Shown here in pieces: positions 24,662 to 32,868 of a DNA stretch of 37,997 nucleotides. Source of the stretch: an uncultured Acidobacteriia bacterium (GTDB lineage Bacteria > Acidobacteriota > Terriglobia > Bryobacterales > Bryobacteraceae); the NCBI GenBank assembly GCA_903900705.1, contig CAIUOG010000134.1, positions 1 through 37,997 on the forward strand, written 5' to 3'. The number at the start of each line of letters is the position of its first letter. Position 1 is the first letter of the stretch. Below the pieces are notes generated by a model. It did no database searches, was not told the origin of the DNA, and was given only the letters and a program-made list of their open reading frames with translations. The position numbers were made by a program, and so were the translations under genes.

Positions 24662-25534
24662 GTGCGCAACATCGTACTGATCGCGGGGACTGTTCTGATG
24701 GCGGCGGCCCAGTTGCCGCCGCCCGAAACCGCCCCCGCCATTGAGTACACCTGCCCCATGGATCCCGACGTCCGGGCCAAAGCGCCCGGTCGCTGCCCCC
24801 GCTGCGGCATGAAGCTCGAACCGGGCATCAAACAACCGGTCGAGTACCGCATGACCGTCCGCGCCAACCCTCCCGCCATCCCGGCAGGCAAACCCGTTGA
24901 ACTCCACTTCGAACTGTTCGATCCCAAAACCAGCCGGCCCGTAACGAAATACGAAATCGTCCACGAGAAGCTCTTCCATCTCTTCCTCGTCAGCGCCGAC
25001 CTCGAAACCTTCGTGCACGACCACCCCGAGCCCCAGCCCGACGGCAGCTTCCTCTACCGGACCACTCTCCCCAAACCCGGCATCTTCCGCCTTCTCGCCG
25101 ATTGTTACCCCGCCGGCGGGACTCCGCAACTGCTGCCGCGCTACCTCACCACCGCCGGCTACGACAAATCCATCGGCGAATCCATCGGGCATCCGGCCCC
25201 GGACCTCGCCCCGAAACAGACGGAAAACCTCACCGTCTCGCTCCGCATGGACCCGCCGGAACCCCTTCCCGGGCGCAAAACAATGCTGTTTTTCACTCTC
25301 AATCCGGGCGACGGCTTAGAGCCCTATATCGGCGCATGGGGCCATCTTCTCGCCGTCAGCGCCGATCTGGTCGACAGCCTTCACGAGCACCCCATCTATG
25401 CCGATGGCCGGCCCGAAGTGCAGTTCAACCTCTTCTTCCCGCGCGCTGAGACCTACCGCGTCTGGGTGCAGTTCCAGCGCAAAGGCATAGTGAACACGGC
25501 CGTTTTCACCATTCCCGTGAAGGAATTGCGTTAG
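24662..25534 (+). CDS. exported protein with heavy-metal-binding domain
   Basis: A 290-residue protein, GTG start, with a short signal peptide (about 1-16). Residues 29-52 form the heavy-metal-binding domain found in CusB-like and CopA-like proteins: YTCPMDPD, then GRCPRCGMKL, with C31, C45 and C48 plus Met residues as ligands. The rest is an extracytoplasmic beta-rich region with several His in HLFLVSADLETFVHDHPE and a matching second half (HLLAVSADLVDSLHEHP), which suggests an internal duplication, each half with an H-x-H cluster. This fits copper or other soft-metal binding in the periplasm. The gap to the SDR gene is 8 bases. Its stop overlaps the convergent peptidase gene by 4 bp. Confidence 0.7.
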   Translation: MRNIVLIAGTVLMAAAQLPPPETAPAIEYTCPMDPDVRAKAPGRCPRCGMKLEPGIKQPVEYRMTVRANPPAIPAGKPVELHFELFDPKTSRPVTKYEIVHEKLFHLFLVSADLETFVHDHPEPQPDGSFLYRTTLPKPGIFRLLADCYPAGGTPQLLPRYLTTAGYDKSIGESIGHPAPDLAPKQTENLTVSLRMDPPEPLPGRKTMLFFTLNPGDGLEPYIGAWGHLLAVSADLVDSLHEHPIYADGRPEVQFNLFFPRAETYRVWVQFQRKGIVNTAVFTIPVKELR

Positions 25535-26484
25535 CCCGCCAGCCCCGGCACGCCGCCCGCGCTCTTCGCCGCCCGCACCGCCCGCATCACCGCCATCGCC
25601 AGTGCGTCGGCCGCCGCCACACCCACCGAGTCCACGCTGGCCTTTTCCTTACCCAGTGAGATCGCGAACGTCATATCGCCATCGGCCATCGTATTCACTG
25701 GTGAAATGGTCCGCGCCACCCCCAGACTCGCCAGCGCCGCCATCTTATTGGTCTGCACCTTGTCGAGACGCGCATTCGTCGCCACCACCGCCAGCGTGGT
25801 GTTCCCCCGGAACGGCGCGCGTTCCGGAATCCCGTGCCTCATCGCCGCCGCGGAATTGACGAACTCCCGGCTCGTGGGCGACAGTCGCGCCCCCGCCAGA
25901 ATCTGTCCGTTCGCGGGATCCAGCACATCCCCCAGCGCATTCACCACCACCAACGCGGCCACCACCACGCCGGATCCCAGCGTCAGCGACGCGCTTCCCA
26001 CCCCGCTCTTCATCGCCTGCCGAATTCCGAAAATCTTACCCACCGTCGCGCCCGTCCCCGCGCCCACGTTCCCTTCCACCACCGGCCCGTCATTCGCGGC
26101 CAGCGTGGCCTTCTCACCCATTTCGCGTCCCGGACGCACATCCGCCCGCCCGATCGCCAGGTCAAACAGAATCCCGCCCGGCACAATCGGCACGCGCGCC
26201 ACACCCGTGTCGAACCCCACTCCGCGTTTTTCCAGCACCCGCCTCGTCCCGGACGGCGCTTCGAGGCCGAACGCGCTCCCTCCCGCCAGCACAATCGCGT
26301 GCACAAACGGCGCAACATGTGACGGCGACAGCGTTTCCAGCTCACAGGAACCGGTCGCCGAACCACGCACATCCACGCCTCCCACCGCATCGGTTCCGCA
26401 AAGGATCACCGTGCAGCCGGTCAGCGCTTCATAGTCGGTCGCATGACCAACCAGAATTCCAGGAACATCTGTAAGGCCTTTCAT
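25531..26484 (-). CDS. P1-family (DmpA-like) aminopeptidase
   Basis: A 317-residue Ntn-like hydrolase of family P1/S58, which includes L-aminopeptidase D-Ala-esterase DmpA and beta-aminopeptidases. These cleave themselves before a Ser or Thr nucleophile. The matching segment is RGNTTLAVVATNA (226-238), where T229 or T230 is the probable nucleophile. Other family phrases are TDVPGILVGH at the start, RGSATGSCE and AIVLAGGSAFGLEA. It has no signal peptide. It diverges from the mlaE operon across 55 bases containing the 10-bp palindrome ATGCTAGCAT. Substrate not known; D-amino-acid or beta-peptide N-termini are possible. Confidence 0.88.
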   Translation of the reverse strand: MKGLTDVPGILVGHATDYEALTGCTVILCGTDAVGGVDVRGSATGSCELETLSPSHVAPFVHAIVLAGGSAFGLEAPSGTRRVLEKRGVGFDTGVARVPIVPGGILFDLAIGRADVRPGREMGEKATLAANDGPVVEGNVGAGTGATVGKIFGIRQAMKSGVGSASLTLGSGVVVAALVVVNALGDVLDPANGQILAGARLSPTSREFVNSAAAMRHGIPERAPFRGNTTLAVVATNARLDKVQTNKMAALASLGVARTISPVNTMADGDMTFAISLGKEKASVDSVGVAAADALAMAVMRAVRAAKSAGGVPGLAG

Positions 26485-26496
26485 CAGGTCACTCGT

Positions 26497-26506
26497 ATGC
26501 TAGCAT
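26497..26506. promoter_or_regulatory. 10-bp perfect palindrome between peptidase and mla genes
   Basis: ATGCTAGCAT is perfectly self-complementary and lies in the 55-base divergent region. It could be an operator for either side. No strong -35/-10 pair is visible around it. Confidence 0.3.
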
Positions 26507-26539
26507 CGGTTTCGTAGCCCCGGCATCCACCGAATTACA

Positions 26540-27304
26540 GTGCTTGACTTTCTGAAGGCCCCGATCCAGGCGATACAGGACTTCTACCTGCTCACGGGCC
26601 GGGCGCTCCGCAACGTCGCCAAAAAACCGCACTACGGCGACGACATCAAGCTCCAGATGGACTCCCTTGGAGTCGGTAGCATCCCCATCGTCCTCCTCAC
26701 CGGCTTCTTTTCCGGCGCGGTGATGGCGCTCCAGATGGGCCGCGCGCTCCAGCAATACGGCCAGACCGGTCGCACCGGCACCGTCGTTTCCATCATCCTC
26801 GTCCGCGAACTCGGCCCCGTGCTCACCTCCCTGATGGTCGCGGGCCGCAACGCCTCCGGCATCGCCAGCGAAATCGGCTCCATGAAGGTCACTGAGCAGA
26901 TCGACGCCATGCGCGCACTCGGGACCGACCCCGTTCAGAAACTCGTCACCCCCCGCATGATCGCCATCGCCGTCATGCTGCCCTGCCTCACCGTTATCGA
27001 CGATTTCGTCGGCATGCTCGGCGGCTGGATCATCGGCAAACTCATCTACGATCTCGACTGGCTGCAGTACTGGTCGCAATGCTGGCGCGCGCTTCTCTGG
27101 AGCGACGTGGTGCAGGGCCTGCTGAAGCCCTTCGTCTATTCCTTCGTCATCTCTCTCATCGGCTGCTTCTACGGCCTGCGCGCCTCCGGCGGCACCCAGG
27201 GCGTGGGCCGCGCCACCACCCAGGCGATGGTGGCCGCCTCGGTCTCCATTCTGGTCCTGAACCTGTTCATGGGCCTGATCTTCGTCAAGTACTCGGGCTA
27301 TTGA
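26540..27304 (+). CDS. mlaE: MlaE-family ABC transporter permease
   Basis: A 254-residue inner-membrane permease of MCE/Mla phospholipid transporters. It shows the family's N-terminal amphipathic segment, membrane helices near 45-65, 140-170 and 190-250, and the conserved cytoplasmic block VRELGPVLTSLMVAGRNASGIASEIGSM, with its coupling-helix E-x-G pattern. GTG start at 26540, no clear Shine-Dalgarno. The stop overlaps mlaF as TGATG. It works with MlaF and MlaD to move lipids between inner and outer membranes. MlaA, MlaB and MlaC are not in the window. Confidence 0.92.
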   Translation: MLDFLKAPIQAIQDFYLLTGRALRNVAKKPHYGDDIKLQMDSLGVGSIPIVLLTGFFSGAVMALQMGRALQQYGQTGRTGTVVSIILVRELGPVLTSLMVAGRNASGIASEIGSMKVTEQIDAMRALGTDPVQKLVTPRMIAIAVMLPCLTVIDDFVGMLGGWIIGKLIYDLDWLQYWSQCWRALLWSDVVQGLLKPFVYSFVISLIGCFYGLRASGGTQGVGRATTQAMVAASVSILVLNLFMGLIFVKYSGY

Positions 27305-28125
27305 TGGCGAACTCCCTCGTCCGCTTTGAAAATGTCAGCGTCGTCTTCGAAGACGGCGTCCGCGGCCTCGACGGCATTTCTTTCGACGTCCTCCAGGGCC
27401 AGACCCGCATCATCCTCGGCGCGGCCGGCAGCGGCAAGACCGTCCTGCTCAAGACCGCCATGGGACTCAACCAGGCCACGGCAGGCAAGGTCTTCCTTTT
27501 CGACGAAGAGATCACCCGCAGGCCTGAGAAAGAAATGTTCACCCTCCGCTCGAAACTGGGCATGCTCTTTCAGGAAAGCGCCCTGTTCGACTCCATGACC
27601 ATCGCGCAGAACGTGGCCTATCCCCTTCTCAACCAGACCGAAAACCGCATGCCGCGCGACAAAATGGAACCCGCCGTGCGCGATTCGCTCCGCTTCGTCG
27701 AACTCGAACACACCCTCGAACGGTACCCCAGCGAACTCTCGGGAGGCATGCGCCGCCGCGTCGCCATCGCCCGCGCCGTCGTCACCAAACCGCCCGTCCT
27801 GCTCTACGATTCCCCCACCGCCGGGCTCGACCCCATCACCGCCCACACCATCATGGCCCTCATCATCAAGGAACGCGACGTGGATAACACAACCGCCCTG
27901 GTGGTGACCCATCGCTATCAGGACGGGAATCTGGTCGCCAACTTCCGGTACAATCCGGAGAGTGGACGTCTCGACCCCGCTGTCGAAATCGGCACCAGCA
28001 CCATCTTCATGGTGTTGAAGGAAGGCCGTCTGGTTTTTGAGGGCAAACAGGCAGATCTGGAAGCCTCCACAGACCCGTACATCAGCAAATTTGTGAAGCG
28101 CCCCGAAAAGGAAGCAGCAGCTTAG
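27304..28125 (+). CDS. mlaF: MlaF-family ABC transporter ATP-binding protein with altered Walker B
   Basis: A 273-residue ATPase. Walker A is GAAGSGKT (39-46), Q90 the Q-loop, LSGGM (145-149) the ABC signature, and H203 the switch His. Walker B reads VLLYDSPTAGLDP: the catalytic Glu after D169 is Ser170. This residue normally activates water for ATP hydrolysis, so the pump may hydrolyse slowly or use another base. After the switch His there is an insertion of about 25 residues (HRYQDGNLVANFRYNPESGR). The start is the ATG at 27304 within TGATG; the frame is open further upstream only as an overlap with mlaE. It is 28 bases before mlaD. Confidence 0.92.
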   Translation: MANSLVRFENVSVVFEDGVRGLDGISFDVLQGQTRIILGAAGSGKTVLLKTAMGLNQATAGKVFLFDEEITRRPEKEMFTLRSKLGMLFQESALFDSMTIAQNVAYPLLNQTENRMPRDKMEPAVRDSLRFVELEHTLERYPSELSGGMRRRVAIARAVVTKPPVLLYDSPTAGLDPITAHTIMALIIKERDVDNTTALVVTHRYQDGNLVANFRYNPESGRLDPAVEIGTSTIFMVLKEGRLVFEGKQADLEASTDPYISKFVKRPEKEAAA

Positions 28126-28153
28126 GCAGCAGAGGGAACATCAACAAACTGAC

Positions 28154-29227
28154 ATGGCATCGCAAAAGAAAGTGAGCTGGGCGCAACTCCGGGTGGGTAT
28201 CGTGGCTTCGGTCGCGATGGTGATCGCGGGTCTGCTGATCTTCCTCCTCACCTCGCAGGGGAACCTTTTCTCCGGCGAATTCGAACTGCGGACCTACATG
28301 ACAGACTCCGCCGGCATGGCGGAAAACGCCCAGGTGCGCCTCAACGGCATCTTCATCGGCCATATCAGCAAGGTACAACTCTCCGGCTCGCACGACCCCA
28401 AACGCACCGTCGAAATCCGCATGAAGATTTCGAAGAAGTACCTCGATCTCATGCCCGACGACTCGCGCGCCGCCATCAGCGCCTCCAACCTGCTCGGCGA
28501 CAAATACATCAACATCACCAAAGGAAGCCACCCGAGGCACGTCCAGGCCGGCGGCGAAATCGAATCCGTCACCACGCAGGACATCCCGGAGATCCTCACC
28601 CAGGCCTCCGGCCTGCTCGGCCAGTTCCAGACCATCCTGGGCCGCGTGGATGGCCTTCTCGCCATCGTGGATGCCGGTCAGGGCAATGTCGGCAAGTTCC
28701 TCAAAGATGATTCGCTTTATGACCGGCTCAACGCCATCGCCGGCGAAGTCGCGCAACTGGTGAAAGACGTCAAGAACAGCGACGGCACCGTCAGCAAAAT
28801 CCTCTACAGCGACGAACTTTACAAGGATCTGCGCCGCGTCATCCAGCGCACAGACGATATGCTCGCCCAGGTGCAGCAGGGCAAGGGCACCGCCGGCAAA
28901 CTGCTCTACGATCCCGCCATTGCCGAAGAAACCCGCGCCACCATTCAAGAAGCAAAGCTGATGCTCGACAACCTGAACAAAGGCAAAGGCACCGCCGGCA
29001 AGCTGCTCACCGACGACCAGATGTCGAAGCAGATGACCGCGGTTCTCGAAAAGGTCTCCACCGCCATCGACAAGCTGAATCAGGGTCAGGGTACCCTCGG
29101 CCAGCTCATGGTGAACCGCGAACTCTACGACTCCATGAACGGCGCATCCCGCGAACTCAACGGCCTGCTCGCCGACATGCACAAGAACCCGAAAAAGTTC
29201 CTTACCATCAAACTCGTCCTGTTCTGA
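28154..29227 (+). CDS. mlaD: MlaD-like MCE-domain protein with 34-residue tail repeats
   Basis: A 357-residue periplasmic protein anchored by one helix (about 14-34). The MCE domain spans about 42-123 (AGMAENAQVRLNGIFIGHISKV, then DSRAAISASNLLGDKYINI). It forms the lipid-carrying ring of Mla systems. The tail (about 170-330) has five repeats with the core G-x-G-T-x-G-K-L-L, centred on G177, 211, 245, 279 and 313, an exact 34-residue period. The rest of the tail looks helical and would reach across the periplasm. It follows mlaF by 28 bases and its stop overlaps the HpnK-like gene as TGATG. It ends with the typical NPKKF segment. Confidence 0.93.
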   Translation: MASQKKVSWAQLRVGIVASVAMVIAGLLIFLLTSQGNLFSGEFELRTYMTDSAGMAENAQVRLNGIFIGHISKVQLSGSHDPKRTVEIRMKISKKYLDLMPDDSRAAISASNLLGDKYINITKGSHPRHVQAGGEIESVTTQDIPEILTQASGLLGQFQTILGRVDGLLAIVDAGQGNVGKFLKDDSLYDRLNAIAGEVAQLVKDVKNSDGTVSKILYSDELYKDLRRVIQRTDDMLAQVQQGKGTAGKLLYDPAIAEETRATIQEAKLMLDNLNKGKGTAGKLLTDDQMSKQMTAVLEKVSTAIDKLNQGQGTLGQLMVNRELYDSMNGASRELNGLLADMHKNPKKFLTIKLVLF

Positions 29228-30051
29228 TGCCCGAAAGTATCCGCCTGATCGTCAACGCGGACGACTTCGGCTTTACGCGCGACGTCAATCAGGGAATCGT
29301 CGAAGCCCACCTGCACGGCATCCTGACCGCCACCACCCTTATGGCCAATGGCGACGCTTTTGACGACGCGGTTGCGCTGGCGCGAAAAACCCCAACTCTC
29401 GACGTCGGCTGCCACCTCGTCCTCGTCCAGGGCCGCAGCGTGCTCCATCCCTCCCGCGAACTCCCCGCCACGCTCAAAGACCTCATCAGCGCGCTCCGAA
29501 GGCGCGAGATCCCCATCCAGGACGAGATCTTCGCCCAGATCCGCCGCATCCTCGCCGCAGGCATTCAGCCCACGCACCTCGACACCCACAAGCACACCCA
29601 CCTGCTCCCGCCCGTACTCGAAGCCGTGGCCCGCGCCGCGCGGGAGTTCAACATCCCCTGGGTCCGCCGCCCCTTCGATTTCGGCATGGACGGTAAAGCC
29701 CGCCTCACCAAACGCGTCGTGTCACTGGGGATGCAGATCCTGCGCCCCCGCTTCGCCTCAGCTCTCTCCGGCCTGCGCACCACAGACCATTTCGCCGGCT
29801 TCCAGATCACCGGCACGCTCAACGACGGCAGCCTGGCGGAAACCCTCATGCGGCTCCCGCCCGGCCTGACCGAATTCATGTGTCACCCGGGCCACCTCGG
29901 CCCGGAACTGCGCAACGCGGCCACCCGGCTTAAGGCAAGCCGTGAAATCGAGTTGGCCGCGCTGCTCTCGCCGAGGACGCGGCAGGTCATTGAGCAGCGC
30001 GGCATACAGCTGATGAACTATCGGCAGAACGGGGCTATTGGCTTAGGGTAA
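29227..30051 (+). CDS. hpnK: HpnK/YdjC (ChbG)-like carbohydrate deacetylase
   Basis: A 274-residue metal-dependent deacetylase of the YdjC fold. Catalytic landmarks are NADDFG (10-15, D12/D13) and HLDTHKHTH (117-125), providing the metal-binding His and Asp. HpnK is named for proximity to hopanoid genes; other relatives deacetylate chito-oligosaccharides. The start ATG overlaps the mlaD stop, so it is translated with the lipid transporter. That coupling suggests a glycolipid or hopanoid-linked sugar as substrate (inference). The 3' end overlaps convergent tonB by 17 bp. No hopanoid cyclase is visible in the window. Confidence 0.75.
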   Translation: MPESIRLIVNADDFGFTRDVNQGIVEAHLHGILTATTLMANGDAFDDAVALARKTPTLDVGCHLVLVQGRSVLHPSRELPATLKDLISALRRREIPIQDEIFAQIRRILAAGIQPTHLDTHKHTHLLPPVLEAVARAAREFNIPWVRRPFDFGMDGKARLTKRVVSLGMQILRPRFASALSGLRTTDHFAGFQITGTLNDGSLAETLMRLPPGLTEFMCHPGHLGPELRNAATRLKASREIELAALLSPRTRQVIEQRGIQLMNYRQNGAIGLG

Positions 30052-30769
30052 AATTGACGTCGATCTCCGTAATCACCTCCACCGCGCTCCCGTTCAGCGT
30101 CGTCGGCCGGTAACGCCACTGCTTCACCGCCTCCAGCGCCGCGTTGACCAGCAGCGGCGGCCCGCCGATCAGTTGCAGGTTCCGGATCTCTCCATCGGTC
30201 GAAATCACCGCCTGCAGCCGCACCACGCCCTGTACCCGCGCCGCCCGCGCCAGCGGAGGATACACCGGCTTCGGCCCGAAAACCAAAAGCGCGGACTGCA
30301 CCCCGGTACTCACATGGACTGGCCCCCGCGGCGCCTCCGCCTTCGCCCGCACCGGTTCCGGCTTCGTCGGCGCGGGTTCCGGCGGCAGAGTACCCTGCCC
30401 CGGAATCACCGAATAGGAGCCCGCCAGTCCGGGCGAGAACGCCACGCCCGTGATATCCGGCGCATCGTCCGCCATCCCCACCTCCCGCCGCAGCACCGGC
30501 GCGCCTTTGGGCACGGACGTCACATACAGGGTCACCGGCGTACGGCGCGCCGTACCCGACACCGCCGCGACCTTCTCCCGCACTACAGGCGGCTTCGGGC
30601 GCACCGGCAGATAAATCGGAATCTCGAACTTCGGCTGCAATAGTTCCGGATGGAGCATCGGCAGGATGATGGCCACCGCCACCAGTCCTGTTTGCAAGGT
30701 CAGCGAAGCCGCCAGCGTCCACGGTCTTCGGGCGTGCGTCTGCGTCGGCACGAAAGTCTGTTCGAACAT
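30035..30769 (-). CDS. tonB: TonB-family energy transducer
   Basis: A 244-residue inner-membrane protein. One N-terminal helix (about 20-40) is followed by a Pro-rich periplasmic stretch (PEPAPTKPEP around 130-145) and a C-terminal TonB domain with YPPLARAARVQGVVRLQAV, DGEIRNLQLIGGPPLL and AVKQWRYRPT. TonB couples the inner-membrane proton gradient to outer-membrane receptors. ExbB and ExbD are not adjacent. GGGAGAA ends about 4 bases before the ATG. It lies 141 bases after moaA and could be separate from it. Many acidobacterial TonB-like proteins occur outside uptake loci, so its receptor is unknown. Confidence 0.88.
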   Translation of the reverse strand: MFEQTFVPTQTHARRPWTLAASLTLQTGLVAVAIILPMLHPELLQPKFEIPIYLPVRPKPPVVREKVAAVSGTARRTPVTLYVTSVPKGAPVLRREVGMADDAPDITGVAFSPGLAGSYSVIPGQGTLPPEPAPTKPEPVRAKAEAPRGPVHVSTGVQSALLVFGPKPVYPPLARAARVQGVVRLQAVISTDGEIRNLQLIGGPPLLVNAALEAVKQWRYRPTTLNGSAVEVITEIDVNFTLSQ

Positions 30770-30886
30770 AAGTTCTCCCTCATTTCGCAGCAGCTGAATT
30801 TAGATTTTCGAAAGGACCGGTTCGCTCGAATGAGCCGCGTGCTTGTTTGGTTTCAATAGGATAGACACCACAATCCCAAAGAAGTT

Positions 30887-30901
30887 CCCGGAGATTCCGG
30901 G
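30887..30901 (-). terminator. weak hairpin after moaA
   Basis: CCCGGA (30887-30892) and TCCGGG (30896-30901) form a 6-bp stem with a 3-base loop, 9 bases after the moaA stop. The following minus-strand sequence AACTTCTTTGG is only moderately T-rich, so termination may be partial. Confidence 0.35.
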
Positions 30902-30910
30902 TTCCCGCAA

Positions 30911-31900
30911 CTACCCGCCGATGGCGTACATCGGCCGCGGCGGTGGCACGAATTTCGCGGAATTAATCTCATGCCCCAGCCACTTCTCTGAGACATTCCG
31001 CCGGATCACCGCCTGAATCTCTTCATCCGAAGCATTCGCGCGCAGCAAACCCTTTACATCCGTCTCGTCAATAGCGAACAGGCAGTACCGCAGCTTCCCG
31101 TCAGACGTCAGCCGGATCCGGTTGCAGTTCAGGCAAAACGGCTTGCTCACAGACGCGATGAAGCCCACCTGCCCGCCGCCGTCCACATACCGGTACTCCG
31201 TGGCGGGCGCGCGCGGATCCGCGTCCGGCACCGCTTCAAGCGGCCCGATCTCTTCCGAGATCATCGCAATCATCTCGTCCGCCGTGAGCACCTTCTTCCG
31301 TCCCCACAGCAGTTGCGAATCCAGCGGCATGAACTCAATGAAACGAGGCTCAAAGCCGCGTTCCCGGCAGAATCGCGCCATCGGCACAATATCCGGTTCA
31401 ATCAGATTTTTTACCGCCACCACGTTGAACTTGATTCTGGTGAACCCCACGCGCACGGCTTCGTCGATCCCCGCCATCACGCGCGGCAGATCGTCCCGGC
31501 GCGTAATCTGCCGAAAGCGCTCCCGATCCAGCGTATCGAGGTGGATATTCAGCCGCCGCAGCCCCGCGTCATACAGTTCCTGAGCGTGCTTATCCAGCAA
31601 AACCGCGTTCGTCGTGAGCGCCAGATCCCGGATCCCCGGAATCGCGACCAGCCGCGCCACCAGCTTTGCCAGATCTTTGCGGACCAGCGGTTCGCCGCCC
31701 GTGAGGCGCAGTTTCGTCACGCCCAGCGGCGCCGCCGCGCGCACAAACCGCTCAATCTCCTCAAACGACAGAATCTCGGCGCGCTCCGTGAACTGCACGC
31801 CCTCTTCCGGCATGCAATAGAAGCAACGGATGTTGCAACGATCCGTCACACTGATCCGCAGGCTGTCATGCACCCGTCCGAATTTGTCGATCAGAGACAC
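30911..31900 (-). CDS. moaA: GTP 3',8-cyclase (molybdenum cofactor synthesis)
   Basis: A 329-residue radical SAM enzyme making the first intermediate of molybdopterin from GTP. The SAM cluster motif is CNIRCFYC (C22, C26, C29), followed by LTGGEPL, and the second Fe-S cluster by CLNCNRIRL plus a later C in KLRYC. The C-terminal GG is kept (AIGG), needed for activity. It follows nadA by 9 bases on the same strand. Other moa genes are not nearby. Confidence 0.97.
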   Translation of the reverse strand: MSLIDKFGRVHDSLRISVTDRCNIRCFYCMPEEGVQFTERAEILSFEEIERFVRAAAPLGVTKLRLTGGEPLVRKDLAKLVARLVAIPGIRDLALTTNAVLLDKHAQELYDAGLRRLNIHLDTLDRERFRQITRRDDLPRVMAGIDEAVRVGFTRIKFNVVAVKNLIEPDIVPMARFCRERGFEPRFIEFMPLDSQLLWGRKKVLTADEMIAMISEEIGPLEAVPDADPRAPATEYRYVDGGGQVGFIASVSKPFCLNCNRIRLTSDGKLRYCLFAIDETDVKGLLRANASDEEIQAVIRRNVSEKWLGHEINSAKFVPPPRPMYAIGG

Positions 31901-31909
31901 AATAAAGTT

Positions 31910-32839
31910 TTACCGGATCGCGAGCATGCGTTCGAGCGGCAGCAGCGCGCGGGCTATCAGTTCCGCCGACAGTTCGACGCGAGGCTCCAGCGTCCGCAGC
32001 GAATCCCGCACTTTTTCGAGCGTGTTCATGCGCATGAACGGGCACTCGCTGCAGTTGCAGTTCTCGTTCGCCACGTAGTGGAACCGCTTGCCGGGCGCAA
32101 CGCGCTCCAGCGAGAAGTTCACGCCGCTTTCGGTCATCACGATGAACTCCCGCGCCTCACTCGCCCCGCAGAAATCAATAATCGCCGAAGTCGAGCCGAT
32201 GAAATCCGAGTTCCGCAGCACATCCGCCGGGCACTCGGGATGCGCCACCACCACCGCTTCGGGATAGGCCGCCTTCGATTCCAGCAGACGCCGCACCGGG
32301 AACGTATTGTGCACAATGCACGAGCCCTGCCAGATTTTCATGTTCTGACGGCCCGTCTGCTGCTGCACATAAGCGCCCAGGTTGCGGTCCGGCAGAAACA
32401 GCACCATCCGTTCCGGGGGAATCGAATTCACCACCTGCACCGCGTTGCGCGAAGTGCACAACAGGTCAGACTCCGCCTTCACTTCAATCGAAGTGTTGAT
32501 ATAGCTGACAATCACGTGATCCGGATTCCGCCGCCGATACTCGCGAATCGGCTCCACCGGGCACGAATCCACCAGACTGCAGCTGGCGTCCTGATCGGGA
32601 ACCACCACAACCCGCGAAGGATTCAGCACCTTGGCCGTTTCCGCCATGAACCAGACACCGCAGAACGCGATCACATCGCCTTCCGCCTCTTTCGCCTTCC
32701 GGGCCAGTTCCAGCGAGTCGCCGACGAAATCGGCCAGTTCCTGAATCTCCGCGTCCTGGTAGTGATGGGCCAGCAGAATGGCGCGGCGATCCCGCTTCAG
32801 ATCGAGAATCTCTTCCGCAAGGGTAGTGGTAGCGAGCAT
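31910..32839 (-). CDS. nadA: quinolinate synthase
   Basis: A 309-residue Fe-S enzyme condensing iminoaspartate and dihydroxyacetone phosphate to quinolinate in NAD synthesis. Motifs FCGVWFMAETAK (59-70), ASCSLVDSCP, QGSCIVH and NCNCSECPFM are typical; by spacing C87, C174 and C261 are the probable [4Fe-4S] ligands. It lies between fmdB (29 bases) and moaA (9 bases), probably one transcript. NadB and NadC are absent from the window. No NAD+-riboswitch-like CUUCAACAAC motif was seen in front of it. Confidence 0.96.
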   Translation of the reverse strand: MLATTTLAEEILDLKRDRRAILLAHHYQDAEIQELADFVGDSLELARKAKEAEGDVIAFCGVWFMAETAKVLNPSRVVVVPDQDASCSLVDSCPVEPIREYRRRNPDHVIVSYINTSIEVKAESDLLCTSRNAVQVVNSIPPERMVLFLPDRNLGAYVQQQTGRQNMKIWQGSCIVHNTFPVRRLLESKAAYPEAVVVAHPECPADVLRNSDFIGSTSAIIDFCGASEAREFIVMTESGVNFSLERVAPGKRFHYVANENCNCSECPFMRMNTLEKVRDSLRTLEPRVELSAELIARALLPLERMLAIR

Positions 32840-32868
32840 GGCTATTTGCCGGACAGTTTGGTTCCGGA

